A stretch of DNA of 43,245 nt, taken from a virus. The DNA is taken from positions 1 to 43,245 of IMG/VR virus record IMGVR_UViG_3300013307_000027. One strand, given 5' to 3'. The notes below the pieces were generated by a model. That model had not been told where the DNA came from, made no database searches, and saw only the letters and a list, made by a program, of their open reading frames with translations. Every line of letters starts with the position of its first letter. Position 1 is the stretch's first letter. This document shows positions 1 through 6,756 of this stretch, one piece after another. The position numbers were made by a program, and so were the translations under genes.

Positions 1-43
1 GGATACCCTCGCACGAAAGAAGGCCTGCTTATCTGAAGAATGC

Positions 44-117
44 TGGATGCCCCGTGAGGATTCGAACCTCAATTGACGGAGTCAGAGTCCGTAGTCTTAC
101 CTTTAGACGACGGGGCA
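44..117 (-). tRNA. tRNA-Gln (anticodon CTG), prophage integration site
   Basis: Read on the minus strand, the sequence folds as a tRNA. It has a 7-bp acceptor stem (TGCCCCG with CGGGGCA), a 4-bp D stem, a 5-bp anticodon stem around the loop CTCTGAC, and a T arm with loop TTCGAAT. The anticodon is CTG, so glutamine; the U1-A72 first pair is usual for tRNA-Gln. CCA is encoded at 46-44. The discriminator base is U rather than the G known from E. coli tRNA-Gln. The first 22 nucleotides (117-96) lie inside the attL core. In the lysogen the 5' part and everything upstream are therefore phage-derived, while the rest is host. Confidence 0.95.
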
Positions 118-207
118 ACAGGCCCGGGCCTCTATGCCGCAGAAATCCTAGGGTCAAGGGGCTTGGCGAGCGCACCGTGCGACGGTGCTATCGTCGCATG
201 TGCGACG
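96..207. repeat. attL: 28-bp core (96-123) and imperfect 112-bp repeat arm
   Basis: Positions 96-123 are identical to 43123-43150. The alignment continues without a gap to 207 (43234 at the right end), with about 91 of 112 positions identical by my count. The conserved blocks are the core, a 26-bp stretch around 136-160 holding the -35 box of the tRNA promoter, and the two arms of a hairpin at 177-199. The hairpin loop differs between the copies. To the left of the crossover the DNA is host tRNA; to the right it is phage. Confidence 0.9.
129..157 (-). promoter_or_regulatory. Phage-supplied promoter of tRNA-Gln
   Basis: Reading leftwards there is a -35 box TTGACC (157-152), a 17-nt spacer and a -10-like box TAGAGG (134-129), 11 nt before the tRNA 5' end. 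The copy at attR has the same -35 box, the same spacer length and TAGGGG at the -10. Conservation of the pair while neighbouring bases differ supports a real promoter. Because this copy lies inside the prophage, the host tRNA is transcribed from phage DNA in the lysogen. Confidence 0.6.
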
Positions 208-272
208 CGAGCGATTCGCGGCCGAGTCGTTGGGCCCTTGTCGGGATAGTCCGCGCCGTGCACGAAAGCCGG

Positions 273-1349
273 ATGACGCAGCGGCTAAAACAGGGCTTCG
301 GGTTGATTGACGGTATGAGGGGGATCGCCGCGATCGCCGTCGCCTCGTTGCATTGGCAAGCGTTCAGTCAGCCCTGGCTCTTTGCAGCGAGCGGCGGCCT
401 GGCCGTGGATTTGTTCTTCCTGCTGAGCGGCATCGTCATCGCGCACGCCTATGACGATCGGATCGCGAGCGGCGAGCTGAACACAGCGCGCTTCATGCTT
501 ACCCGGATCATTCGCTTCTGGCCGCTCTACGCGCTGGGAACACTGCTAGGAGCAGCCGGCGCCGTCGCGGCGATGGCGACCGGTAGATCTAGCTATTACC
601 ACTCCTATAGCGAATTGGCGGCGGTCGTTGGGCTGACTTTCCTGTTCATACCGCAGCGCTATGGCGCCCTGTTCCAACTCAACACTCCTTTCTGGTCATT
701 GCTTTGGGAGCTAGTGGCCAATTTCGCCTTCGTGCTGTTCTGGCGCCAGCTATCGGTGAAGGTCTTGAGCGTGATCGTTGCCCTAGGCGCGCTGAGCGTC
801 ATCGCTACGGGGTTGGTGTACGGACATCTTCCGGCCGGCAGCTTGTGGGCGACCGCGCTGGCTGGCCCGGCGCGGGTCACGTTCTCATTCTTCATGGGCG
901 TCATCATCTATCGAACCGTTCCCCGAGGGCCATCGCGCTCGACGTGGATCGGCCCGGCGTGCGCGGCCGCGCTCGTCGTCCTGTTCGCAATCCACTCCGA
1001 CGCCTGGCAGCCATTCTACGATCTGGCCTGCGTGCTGGTGGTTTTCCCGGCCGCTGGCGTGCTCGTCATGCGTGTGGACGTCAGCGGCCCGACCGTGCCG
1101 GCATTCAAGGCGTTGGGCGATGCATCATACGGCGTCTATGTGCTGCATCTGCCGATGCTGATCTTTGTCAGTTGGGCCGCTAGCCATGCAGGCCTGGGCG
1201 GGCCGCCCGTGTTCCTCGTATCCTGCGTCGCGCTCGTTTGCGGAGTTCTTGCGCTTGACCGCTGGTTCGATCGGCCAGTTCGCAAATGGATGAGCGCGCG
1301 GATCGGCTTGAGGGCCAGGCGAACCGCGCCTGATCCGGAGCCGTTTTAG
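273..1349 (+). CDS. Acyltransferase family 3 membrane protein, probable lysogenic-conversion enzyme
   Basis: The 358-residue product has about ten hydrophobic segments and belongs to the OafA/YrhL acyltransferase-3 family. These enzymes transfer acetyl or related groups across the inner membrane to surface sugars such as O-antigen. The family signature R-x10-H is present at R16 and H27, followed by the VDLFFLLSG segment typical of the second helix. The length is normal for the family. ATG 273 gives a clean N-terminus; GTG 258 is an alternative, and neither has a strong ribosome site. It lies between attL and the integrase and faces the integrase gene, where phages often keep conversion genes. 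The inferred role is modification of the host LPS, blocking adsorption of related phages. The substrate cannot be read from sequence. Confidence 0.9.
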   Translation: MTQRLKQGFGLIDGMRGIAAIAVASLHWQAFSQPWLFAASGGLAVDLFFLLSGIVIAHAYDDRIASGELNTARFMLTRIIRFWPLYALGTLLGAAGAVAAMATGRSSYYHSYSELAAVVGLTFLFIPQRYGALFQLNTPFWSLLWELVANFAFVLFWRQLSVKVLSVIVALGALSVIATGLVYGHLPAGSLWATALAGPARVTFSFFMGVIIYRTVPRGPSRSTWIGPACAAALVVLFAIHSDAWQPFYDLACVLVVFPAAGVLVMRVDVSGPTVPAFKALGDASYGVYVLHLPMLIFVSWAASHAGLGGPPVFLVSCVALVCGVLALDRWFDRPVRKWMSARIGLRARRTAPDPEPF

Positions 1350-1365
1350 CGTCGCTACAGTGCGC

Positions 1366-2670
1366 TCATCCCTGCTCCTCCAAAGCGTCGGCCGCATCGC
1401 GTTCGGCTTGGCGGGTCACCGCCAGGGCCATGCCTTCCGCCGCGATGCGAATATCGCGGGGCATGTAGGTATCGAGGATCTTCGTGGTTTCCGCGATCGA
1501 GTGGCCGCTGATCGCTGCGATCATCGGGATCGAGGCGCCGAGGTCGCGCATCCAGCACATGCCCGACCGGCGCAGGTCGCGGAATTGGATTCCGTCGTAG
1601 CGTTTGGCGAGCTGGGTAAGCCGATCGGCCTCGTCATGCTCCTGGCGCAGCGTGGCAGTCTGAGCGCGCCAGCGCAGGTCCTTGACCAAATGTACCACTA
1701 CGGCCCTGAAATCGCGCTGGAAGCGCCATTCCGGGCATTCCAGGCCGGTTTGCGGGTCGGCGATGATGTGCGTTCCGCCGACGCGGCCGCGCCGCGGCGC
1801 CGATATGGCGTTGCGCACGGCTTCGCGCGCGATCGGCGCCAGCGGGATACCGACCGGCGTATCGGTCTTTTCCTGTTCCAGGAACAAGCCGACGACGTGG
1901 CCGCGCTCGTCGCCGAGCGCGCGGCGAGCGTCTCCGCTGATATCGTCGATCCCGCGCATGGTGAAGCTGGTGACCGCGAGCAGATCGCCTTCGCGCTGCA
2001 TCGTGTAGAAGCCGAGCACGCACCCGACCGACACGTGGCGATGGCCGAGCGCCAGCGCCGTGTCGACCAGCAACGGCAGTTCGTCGCGGAGCAGGCGCCG
2101 CTTGCGCGGCTTCGGGCTGGCGACGCGCAGGTTGCGCGCGGGATGGGCGGCGATGTGCCCCTTGTCCTCCGCATACTGCATCAGCACGCCCAGCATCGCG
2201 AGCAGCTGCTTGGTGCGCGTGCGCCGGGAGTCGACTTCGAGCACTTCGACCAGGTCCAGCACCATTTGCCGGTTGAGCTGGCTGAGCAGCAGCTTGCCAT
2301 CCTGTGCCCAGGTTTCGAGCATCCGGAGATAGGAGCTGTAGTTTTTCTGCGTCGACGGCGCGGCATCGGTGAAGCCGCTCGATGTCTTATACTTGCGCAC
2401 CAATTGGCCGAACGTCTCGATCCTGTCGCTGACCGGCGCTTCGATCACGGCCTGCGCCACGGTGCCGTCGACCAGCGCGGTGCGCGCGACGCACGCGGTC
2501 ACCACAGCGCCGGCATTGGCATCGGTGCCCAGCTCGAGGTTTTGCCAGCCGAGCCGGCGCAGGCGCGGGCTGGGCTTCCAATGGCCGACCCACTCGCCGC
2601 CATTCGCCTCCCGCCATTGCCAGGAGAGATAGGTCGCGTGGACGTTGGGTTTCTTGGTGCGGGGCTTCAT
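1366..2670 (-). CDS. int: Tyrosine-recombinase integrase
   Basis: This 434-residue protein catalyses site-specific recombination between attP and the tRNA-Gln attB. The catalytic residues are visible in order: R226 (in YTMQREGD), K268, R367 in the FRDLRRSG box (R364 where many relatives have His), H390 in SGHSIAETT and the nucleophile Y402 in DTYMPRD. Residues about 85-180 look like a core-binding SAM-like domain. The N-terminal 80 residues are probably the arm-binding region. It is the last gene of the leftward operon, 32 nt below the preceding stop, so it may be co-transcribed from the repressor-controlled promoter near 8725. It ends 16 bp from the convergent acyltransferase gene. Confidence 0.95.
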   Translation of the reverse strand: MKPRTKKPNVHATYLSWQWREANGGEWVGHWKPSPRLRRLGWQNLELGTDANAGAVVTACVARTALVDGTVAQAVIEAPVSDRIETFGQLVRKYKTSSGFTDAAPSTQKNYSSYLRMLETWAQDGKLLLSQLNRQMVLDLVEVLEVDSRRTRTKQLLAMLGVLMQYAEDKGHIAAHPARNLRVASPKPRKRRLLRDELPLLVDTALALGHRHVSVGCVLGFYTMQREGDLLAVTSFTMRGIDDISGDARRALGDERGHVVGLFLEQEKTDTPVGIPLAPIAREAVRNAISAPRRGRVGGTHIIADPQTGLECPEWRFQRDFRAVVVHLVKDLRWRAQTATLRQEHDEADRLTQLAKRYDGIQFRDLRRSGMCWMRDLGASIPMIAAISGHSIAETTKILDTYMPRDIRIAAEGMALAVTRQAERDAADALEEQG

Positions 2671-2702
2671 GGGGCGAATCCATAAGCGGGAGCGCGGGCT
2701 AG

Positions 2703-3155
2703 TCAGCCTGCGCCCGCGGGAGGGGCGGGGTCAATGGTGCGTGCAGCTGCGTCGCCAAACTGCGTTCTGCGCCAGAATACGACGCCGCCGCGCAAGTCAC
2801 TTTCGACCAAGCCTTTCGCTTTCAGACGGCGCGCAGACATTACATAGCGCTGCGCCCGGCCGGGCAGCTTTAGCTCCGCGAGCAACCGCCAATCGCTACC
2901 CAAGGCGACCAACAGAGCATCCATGCGGGGATCGGCCGGTGCCGGCGAATTGCTCAACAGATGGGTACAGAAGTCGAGCATGCCTGTGATATCGCTCATC
3001 TTGAGCGCGATCGGGCCACTTTCCACCTCGATCAGCACTGCCGATCGATCGAGGCTGGCGCAATTCGTCATGATCAGCCGCGCTTCCCCATCCGAAATCA
3101 ACAGCAATGACGCTTGGTCGAGTGCTCTGGAGCGCTCGTCACGCACGATCGTCAT
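2703..3155 (-). CDS. Hypothetical protein with possible C-terminal winged helix
   Basis: The product has 150 residues and no family I can name. The start is taken at ATG 3155 because it overlaps the TGA of the upstream gene as ATGA, the pattern used throughout this operon. The N-terminal half is a mixed alpha/beta region. Residues about 85-135 (LPGRAQRYVMSARRLKAKGL and onward, ending in a VVFWRR strand) resemble a recognition helix followed by a wing. DNA binding is a guess. The tail is rich in Pro and Ala. It sits directly before the integrase, where phages often place a directionality factor, but nothing in the sequence proves that role. Confidence 0.75.
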   Translation of the reverse strand: MTIVRDERSRALDQASLLLISDGEARLIMTNCASLDRSAVLIEVESGPIALKMSDITGMLDFCTHLLSNSPAPADPRMDALLVALGSDWRLLAELKLPGRAQRYVMSARRLKAKGLVESDLRGGVVFWRRTQFGDAAARTIDPAPPAGAG

Positions 3156-3421
3156 TGCCCGTACCCCATGCCGGTCAGCGCCTTGCCGACCAAGTTCCAC
3201 ACATGCTCGCGCAGCCGGGGATGGCCGAGCACCCGGCCTTCGCGCTGGATCGTGTTGGTCAGCATCGCACGGTGCAGCGCTTCCGCCGAACGGCCGCGCA
3301 TGGTGCGCGCGCGATAGTCGCCGAGCTGGACGGTGCCGCCGATATTGTCGATCGTCATGCGCGCAAGTTCCTGCACGTTCCCATCGACGGCCGACCAGAG
3401 TTCAACCTTGACGACGATCAT
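3152..3421 (-). CDS. Conserved small phage protein of unknown function
   Basis: This 89-residue protein starts MIVVKVELWSAVDG and ends HPRLREHVWNLVGKALTGMG. From memory, this pattern of an N-terminal strand plus an HPRL...VWNLV C-terminus recurs in small proteins of alphaproteobacterial phages. No function has been assigned that I know of. The predicted fold is a short beta-sheet followed by helices, with no membrane segment. It overlaps both neighbours by 4 nt (ATGA at 3418-3421 and at 3152-3155), which implies translational coupling inside the leftward operon. Confidence 0.8.
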   Translation of the reverse strand: MIVVKVELWSAVDGNVQELARMTIDNIGGTVQLGDYRARTMRGRSAEALHRAMLTNTIQREGRVLGHPRLREHVWNLVGKALTGMGYGQ

Positions 3422-3741
3422 GCCGTGCCTCCAAATTGATCAGTGGCAATTCGCAGCGCGCGGGCCTTGCCGACATCGATCCCTGTGCGAAAATTGCGCG
3501 CCATCGCTTCGACTGCGCGGCGCTTGTCCTTGTCGTCGGCCAGCCCGGCGATAATGCTCGTTCCGAATAGCGTGCCGGCGAACAGGATCGCGCCGGTCAT
3601 GGCTTCGGCTAGCGCATCGGTATCGTTGGGATCGCTGTTGGCAGTGAAGGCGAGGCGGAACGTCTCCGCCCAAAGCACCGTTTCCTCGTGCTTCTTGTCG
3701 CCGTGGCTGACCATGAACGTTTTGAACTCGTCATCGCTCAT
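3418..3741 (-). CDS. Hypothetical alpha-helical protein
   Basis: The product has 107 residues, starting at ATG 3741 inside an ATGA overlap with the stop of the gene above it. The sequence begins MSDDEFKTFMVSHGDKKHEE and is acidic and helical at first. A central segment rich in Gly, Ala and small hydrophobics (about residues 45-65, around ILFAGTLFGTSIIAGLA) could be a buried or membrane-associated helix. It ends with a basic helix. I do not recognise the family. It is cotranscribed with a two-helix membrane protein directly upstream, so a joint membrane role is possible but unsupported. Confidence 0.72.
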   Translation of the reverse strand: MSDDEFKTFMVSHGDKKHEETVLWAETFRLAFTANSDPNDTDALAEAMTGAILFAGTLFGTSIIAGLADDKDKRRAVEAMARNFRTGIDVGKARALRIATDQFGGTA

Positions 3742-3962
3742 CGTGAGCGTCCTGCTGCAATCTGCAGCATCGTGCCGATCGCGATCATCACGAGCAGCGC
3801 GGCGAATGCCGGCCACCACATGGCGAGCTTGATCCGGTCGCACAGATCGGCGCAGCTCGCGGCCGGGCCGTCGAGTCCGCGCACGAACGCCAGCGAGGCG
3901 CCCAGGCCGAGCAGATAGACGCCGATCGCGGCGCCGAGCGCGAGCAAGGTGGGCGACATCAT
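3738..3962 (-). CDS. Small two-helix membrane protein
   Basis: The 74-residue product has two clear hydrophobic stretches: residues about 5-27 (LLALGAAIGVYLLGLGASLA) and 47-68 (MWWPAFAALLVMIAIGTMLQ). They are joined by a loop with two cysteines and several charges. The size and topology would suit a holin, but the lysis genes are at the other end of the phage. An early inner-membrane or superinfection role is equally plausible. The start codons ATGATG at 3962 overlap the previous TGA. Function unknown. Confidence 0.75.
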   Translation of the reverse strand: MMSPTLLALGAAIGVYLLGLGASLAFVRGLDGPAASCADLCDRIKLAMWWPAFAALLVMIAIGTMLQIAAGRSR

Positions 3963-4282
3963 TGTGTCACCATCGCCTTATTCAGCGCGGCAACGACAGA
4001 TAGATTATCCATGCGCGTCGTCTCGCGTTCGAGTGCGACGTGCAATGCCTCGATCGTATCGAAACCTGTCGGTTCCGTCGTTGCGCGATTATTGATCGCG
4101 TGGCTTATCCGGTGGTGACCATCCTCCCAGAGCTGAACCGACAGCTGGCGATAGCCCAAGGTGGCCGCATCGGGATCGGTGCGCGACCATTCGTCGACGC
4201 GACCACCTCCTGCACGGCTCGACCAAGCTTTACGGAACCCAAGCCTGCGAAGCTCGGGTGCGAAGATCTGGAACGGGCTCAT
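3959..4282 (-). CDS. Hypothetical protein
   Basis: The 107-residue product begins MSPFQIFAPELRRLGFRKAW. A longer reading frame runs upstream, but it is the shadow of the methyltransferase gene. The true start is ATG 4282, which overlaps that gene's TGA as ATGA. The protein appears soluble. Its middle (GYRQLSVQLWEDGHHRISHA) reads like paired beta strands, and the C-terminal half (HVALERETTRMDNLSVVAAL) is helical. It resembles small phage proteins found next to methyltransferases, but I cannot assign a function. Confidence 0.75.
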   Translation of the reverse strand: MSPFQIFAPELRRLGFRKAWSSRAGGGRVDEWSRTDPDAATLGYRQLSVQLWEDGHHRISHAINNRATTEPTGFDTIEALHVALERETTRMDNLSVVAALNKAMVTQ

Positions 4283-4959
4283 AGCGTTGCTCCCAAGGTG
4301 AAAAGATCGGTACCCGGCGTCACGACGCCGTCGCGTTGCAGCAGGCACCAGCGGCCCATCATCTCGGGCCGGTTGCGGTCCCACACGAACCAGCTGCAGT
4401 TCATCGTCGACTGCCCGCCGCCGGTGAAATCGACGCGCCAGGTCATGTCGTATTTGAGCGGCGGGCCATAAGCGCGGTAGCGGCCGAGCTGGCCGCGCGT
4501 GTCGGTGTCGGTCGAGAAGAAGGTGCTCTTGAGCAGCAACGCCACGTAGGGCGCTTTCAGGCGGCCGAGCAGCACGTCGAGAATGCGGCCGGCGAGCGCG
4601 AACGGCGGATTGGTCAACGGAACGCCGAGCAGCTTGAGCGCGCGCAGCACGTCGAGTTGCGCGACAGCGTTGGCGGGATCCTCCACGATGTCGGTGGCGA
4701 TCACGTCGAAGTCGAATTGCGCCAGCACGGCGGCGATGGCGCCACCCCGGCCGCAGCATTCCCACACGGGCAAGGCGTGGCGGCGGATATGCTCGCCCTC
4801 CGCGAGCAGGAAGGCGCGCGTCGCGTCGAACGGCGTCGGGTAATAGTCCGCATCGCGCCGCGCCGTCTTATCGAGATTGAGCTTGCCCTTGCCGCCCGCC
4901 ATGGCGGTGCCAAGGCCGGTTGGCTGATCGGGAGCCAGGGCGCCAAGTAGGTCGGTCAC
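4279..4959 (-). CDS. Phage DNA N6-adenine-type methyltransferase
   Basis: This 226-residue SAM-dependent methyltransferase probably modifies adenine in DNA. The catalytic tetrapeptide NPPF lies within LTNPPFALA (about residues 117-125). A SAM-binding region precedes it: VWECCGRGGAIAAVL with Gly-rich turn, then the acidic strand VIATDIVEDP. It also carries YYPTPFDATRAFL near the N-terminus, as many stand-alone phage methylases do. The start is taken as GTG 4959 because GTGA overlaps the preceding stop; ATG 4902 would give a shorter form. No restriction partner is nearby. An orphan enzyme could protect phage DNA or alter host methylation-controlled genes. Recognition sequence unknown. Confidence 0.85.
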   Translation of the reverse strand: MTDLLGALAPDQPTGLGTAMAGGKGKLNLDKTARRDADYYPTPFDATRAFLLAEGEHIRRHALPVWECCGRGGAIAAVLAQFDFDVIATDIVEDPANAVAQLDVLRALKLLGVPLTNPPFALAGRILDVLLGRLKAPYVALLLKSTFFSTDTDTRGQLGRYRAYGPPLKYDMTWRVDFTGGGQSTMNCSWFVWDRNRPEMMGRWCLLQRDGVVTPGTDLFTLGATL

Positions 4960-5153
4960 TGGTCGAGCCGGAGCGCGGCCGCGACGATATCGAGCACCAG
5001 CCACGACGGGACCAGGCAGGCCTTGCCGTCGGCGATCCGCGCCGCGAGCCCGCGGCGGTAGTCCGAACTCTCACGATCGGGAGTGGCCGTGGCCGCGTTG
5101 ATCAGCGCCATGGCGACGAACGTGCGCGCCTGTTCGATGTTCTCATCCGGCAT
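4956..5153 (-). CDS. Small hypothetical protein
   Basis: The product has 65 residues, beginning MPDENIEQARTFVAMALINA at ATG 5153, 11 nt inside the end of the upstream gene. It appears as a pair of amphipathic helices joined by a polar stretch with DRESSDYRRG, then a hydrophobic C-terminal helix (VPSWLVLDIVAAALRLD). There are no cysteine motifs or signal peptide. The reading frame extends further upstream, but that part overlaps the next gene and is proline-rich noise. Function unknown. Confidence 0.7.
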   Translation of the reverse strand: MPDENIEQARTFVAMALINAATATPDRESSDYRRGLAARIADGKACLVPSWLVLDIVAAALRLDQ

Positions 5154-5598
5154 GGGAGGAGGCCTTGAGGGTGGCGCCGCGGGGCTTTCCGGCCGCCTCC
5201 CACGATGCCACAGCTTCCAACCAATCTTCCGCCTCATTGATCTGGTTGCGGCTGGCTTCGCTTTCGCTGTCGATCTCCGCGTCGCTCATTCCGTTGAAAT
5301 CGGCTTCGTATTTGCGCCATGCGTTATCCACGAACGTCCCGCTTACATCATCCCCCTGCGCGGCAACGGGGGTGCAGCGCGCCTCGATCATCGCCCAAAC
5401 CGGCTCGTATTCCGGCCAGTCGTGCTCCACGACGACACAATCGATCAGCCCAGCTTTTCCGGGTATGCGTCGCCAATCGATCGCTTCAAGGACCCTCGCC
5501 TTGATGGCGTTGGGCTGGTCGAAATGGCTGAGCTTGATAACGACGTAGCGCTCTTCGCGCTTGAATGTCGCAAGCGCCCGATCATCCACTTGGGTCAT
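5143..5598 (-). CDS. Hypothetical acidic protein
   Basis: This 151-residue protein starts MTQVDDRALATFKREERYVV at ATG 5598, whose ATGA overlaps the previous stop. The first 70 residues look like a compact alpha/beta domain (ERYVVIKLSHFD, then LIDCVVVEHDWPEYEPVW). The C-terminal part is acidic and helical (GMSDAEIDSESEASRNQINE) and carries several tryptophans. No catalytic motif is visible and I do not recognise the family. High negative charge and small size are common in phage inhibitor proteins, but that is only suggestive. Confidence 0.72.
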   Translation of the reverse strand: MTQVDDRALATFKREERYVVIKLSHFDQPNAIKARVLEAIDWRRIPGKAGLIDCVVVEHDWPEYEPVWAMIEARCTPVAAQGDDVSGTFVDNAWRKYEADFNGMSDAEIDSESEASRNQINEAEDWLEAVASWEAAGKPRGATLKASSHAG

Positions 5599-5870
5599 TG
5601 TGCGTTTTCCTCCAAAAGCTTCGCCGCCAGCACCGGCACGTCGAGCGCCAACACCAGGGCGTTGGCGACGTCATCGGCCTGCCAGTCGCGCACGAGGACG
5701 CGGCCGGTCGGATTGGTCAGCCGGGCGATGCCGCAGGCGCCGAGGGGCCAGGCGCGCAGGAACGCGACCAGTGGCGGACAGCGGTGCGCGTCGAGCCAGA
5801 TCAGGTCGCGGCCGACCGACAGCAGCACCGCTTTCTTGAGCGGCGAATAGACGGCGCGGGGCGCGTTCAT
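5595..5870 (-). CDS. Small hypothetical protein
   Basis: The product has 91 residues, beginning MNAPRAVYSPLKKAVLLSVG, with ATGA overlaps at both ends. The chain reads as a small mixed domain with hydrophobic strands (DLIWLDAHRCPPLVAFLRAW) and a C-terminal helix (DDVANALVLALDVPVLAAKL). It has no membrane segment long enough to be certain. Function unknown. Its neighbours suggest a role in early host takeover rather than in the virion. Confidence 0.7.
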   Translation of the reverse strand: MNAPRAVYSPLKKAVLLSVGRDLIWLDAHRCPPLVAFLRAWPLGACGIARLTNPTGRVLVRDWQADDVANALVLALDVPVLAAKLLEENAQ

Positions 5871-6262
5871 GCCTCCGCTTCCTCTGCGCGCGCGTCGCGG
5901 CGGGCGAGGGTGAGCAGCCGGCCGCGAATGCTGTTTTCCTTGCGACCCAACCGGCGCGCGATCACCGAAACCCTGAACCCCTGCATATCGAGAACTCGCA
6001 GCAGCACGTCATCGTCGGCCGTGTATGGGCGAACGACGTGGCCACCGCGGCGATATGGCTCGACCGGCTGCGTGCATATGCCACGGCGCTTCGGAGTGGT
6101 GTCGGCGCCATGTTTAAGGCACTGCCATGCGATTGATCCGGGACTGACGCGCGTGCCCGCCTCCGTAAAGTGCGCGGCGATCCGTTCGACCGGCCAACCC
6201 TTCTCGCGCAGCTCGCACATTTCCTCGATCTGCGCTTCGGACAAGATGCGTGCGCCGCCCAT
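5867..6262 (-). CDS. Two-HTH DNA-binding protein, GcrA/SANT-like
   Basis: The 131-residue product has two helix-turn-helix-like segments. The first is near residues 8-45 (LSEAQIEEMCELREKGWPVE, then RIAAHF). The second is near residues 80-118 (YTADDDVLLRVLDMQGFRVS, then VIARRLGRKENSIRGRL). The second closely follows the pattern D-x2-L-x3-G-x3-IARRLGR-x2-NSI-GR found in GcrA-type regulators of alphaproteobacteria and in other HTH families. It probably binds DNA and regulates phage or host transcription. Its ATG overlaps the upstream TGA by one base (TGATG). A nearby adenine methyltransferase in the same operon is notable because host GcrA responds to adenine methylation. Confidence 0.75.
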   Translation of the reverse strand: MGGARILSEAQIEEMCELREKGWPVERIAAHFTEAGTRVSPGSIAWQCLKHGADTTPKRRGICTQPVEPYRRGGHVVRPYTADDDVLLRVLDMQGFRVSVIARRLGRKENSIRGRLLTLARRDARAEEAEA

Positions 6263-6756
6263 CAGAACGGCACCTCGTCATGGCGTGCGGGCCGATAGGC
6301 CAGGTCGATGCGTCGCCCGAGCCAGCCCAACGACAGCACCCATCCCTCACGATCGGGCCAAAGCTCGTCCTCTACGACGCTCTCCGTCCACAATCTCGTG
6401 AACGGAAGGTGCTGATGCCGCCAGATTGCGCGATCCATGCGACCGCGCGCCCACCATTCGGCGATCCGGTCGCGCAACGTGATGCGCGGTGGCACGAAGC
6501 CGGGCGGGTCGTCGAAGCTGATCGGCTCGCCATTGAGCTTACGCACATTGAGCGCGTGTATGTCGCTCAGCGAGGCGCTGCAGATCACGTTCGGCCATAC
6601 AGGGTCCCATCCGGTGAACCGAACGTTGACCAGCCCGCCACCGCAGCGCGTGATGCGCAGCCGATCATGCGGGCACAGCACAGCGCGGGCGCGCTCGGTC
6701 GCGCGGCGGAACCTGCCCAGGCGCGACATTTCCGCCACGGAGGGCAAGCGCCTCAC
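6262..6756 (-). CDS. Hypothetical protein
   Basis: The 164-residue product starts at GTG 6756, chosen because GTGA overlaps the preceding stop; ATG 6729 is the alternative. The N-terminal 45 residues are basic (SRLGRFRRATERARAVLCPH). The central part has aromatic strands (VNVRFTGWDPVWPNVICSAS), and the C-terminus is rich in Trp and Arg (DREGWVLSLGWLGRRIDLAY). No family recognised. Base composition and codon use match its neighbours, so it is real but undescribed. A nucleic-acid-binding role would fit the charge, without proof. Confidence 0.72.
   Translation of the reverse strand: MRRLPSVAEMSRLGRFRRATERARAVLCPHDRLRITRCGGGLVNVRFTGWDPVWPNVICSASLSDIHALNVRKLNGEPISFDDPPGFVPPRITLRDRIAEWWARGRMDRAIWRHQHLPFTRLWTESVVEDELWPDREGWVLSLGWLGRRIDLAYRPARHDEVPF

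Noticed and set aside
3738-3962. Two-helix membrane protein as the phage holin
   Set aside because: It lies in the early leftward operon, far from the endolysin at 41429. A holin candidate adjacent to the endolysin is more likely.
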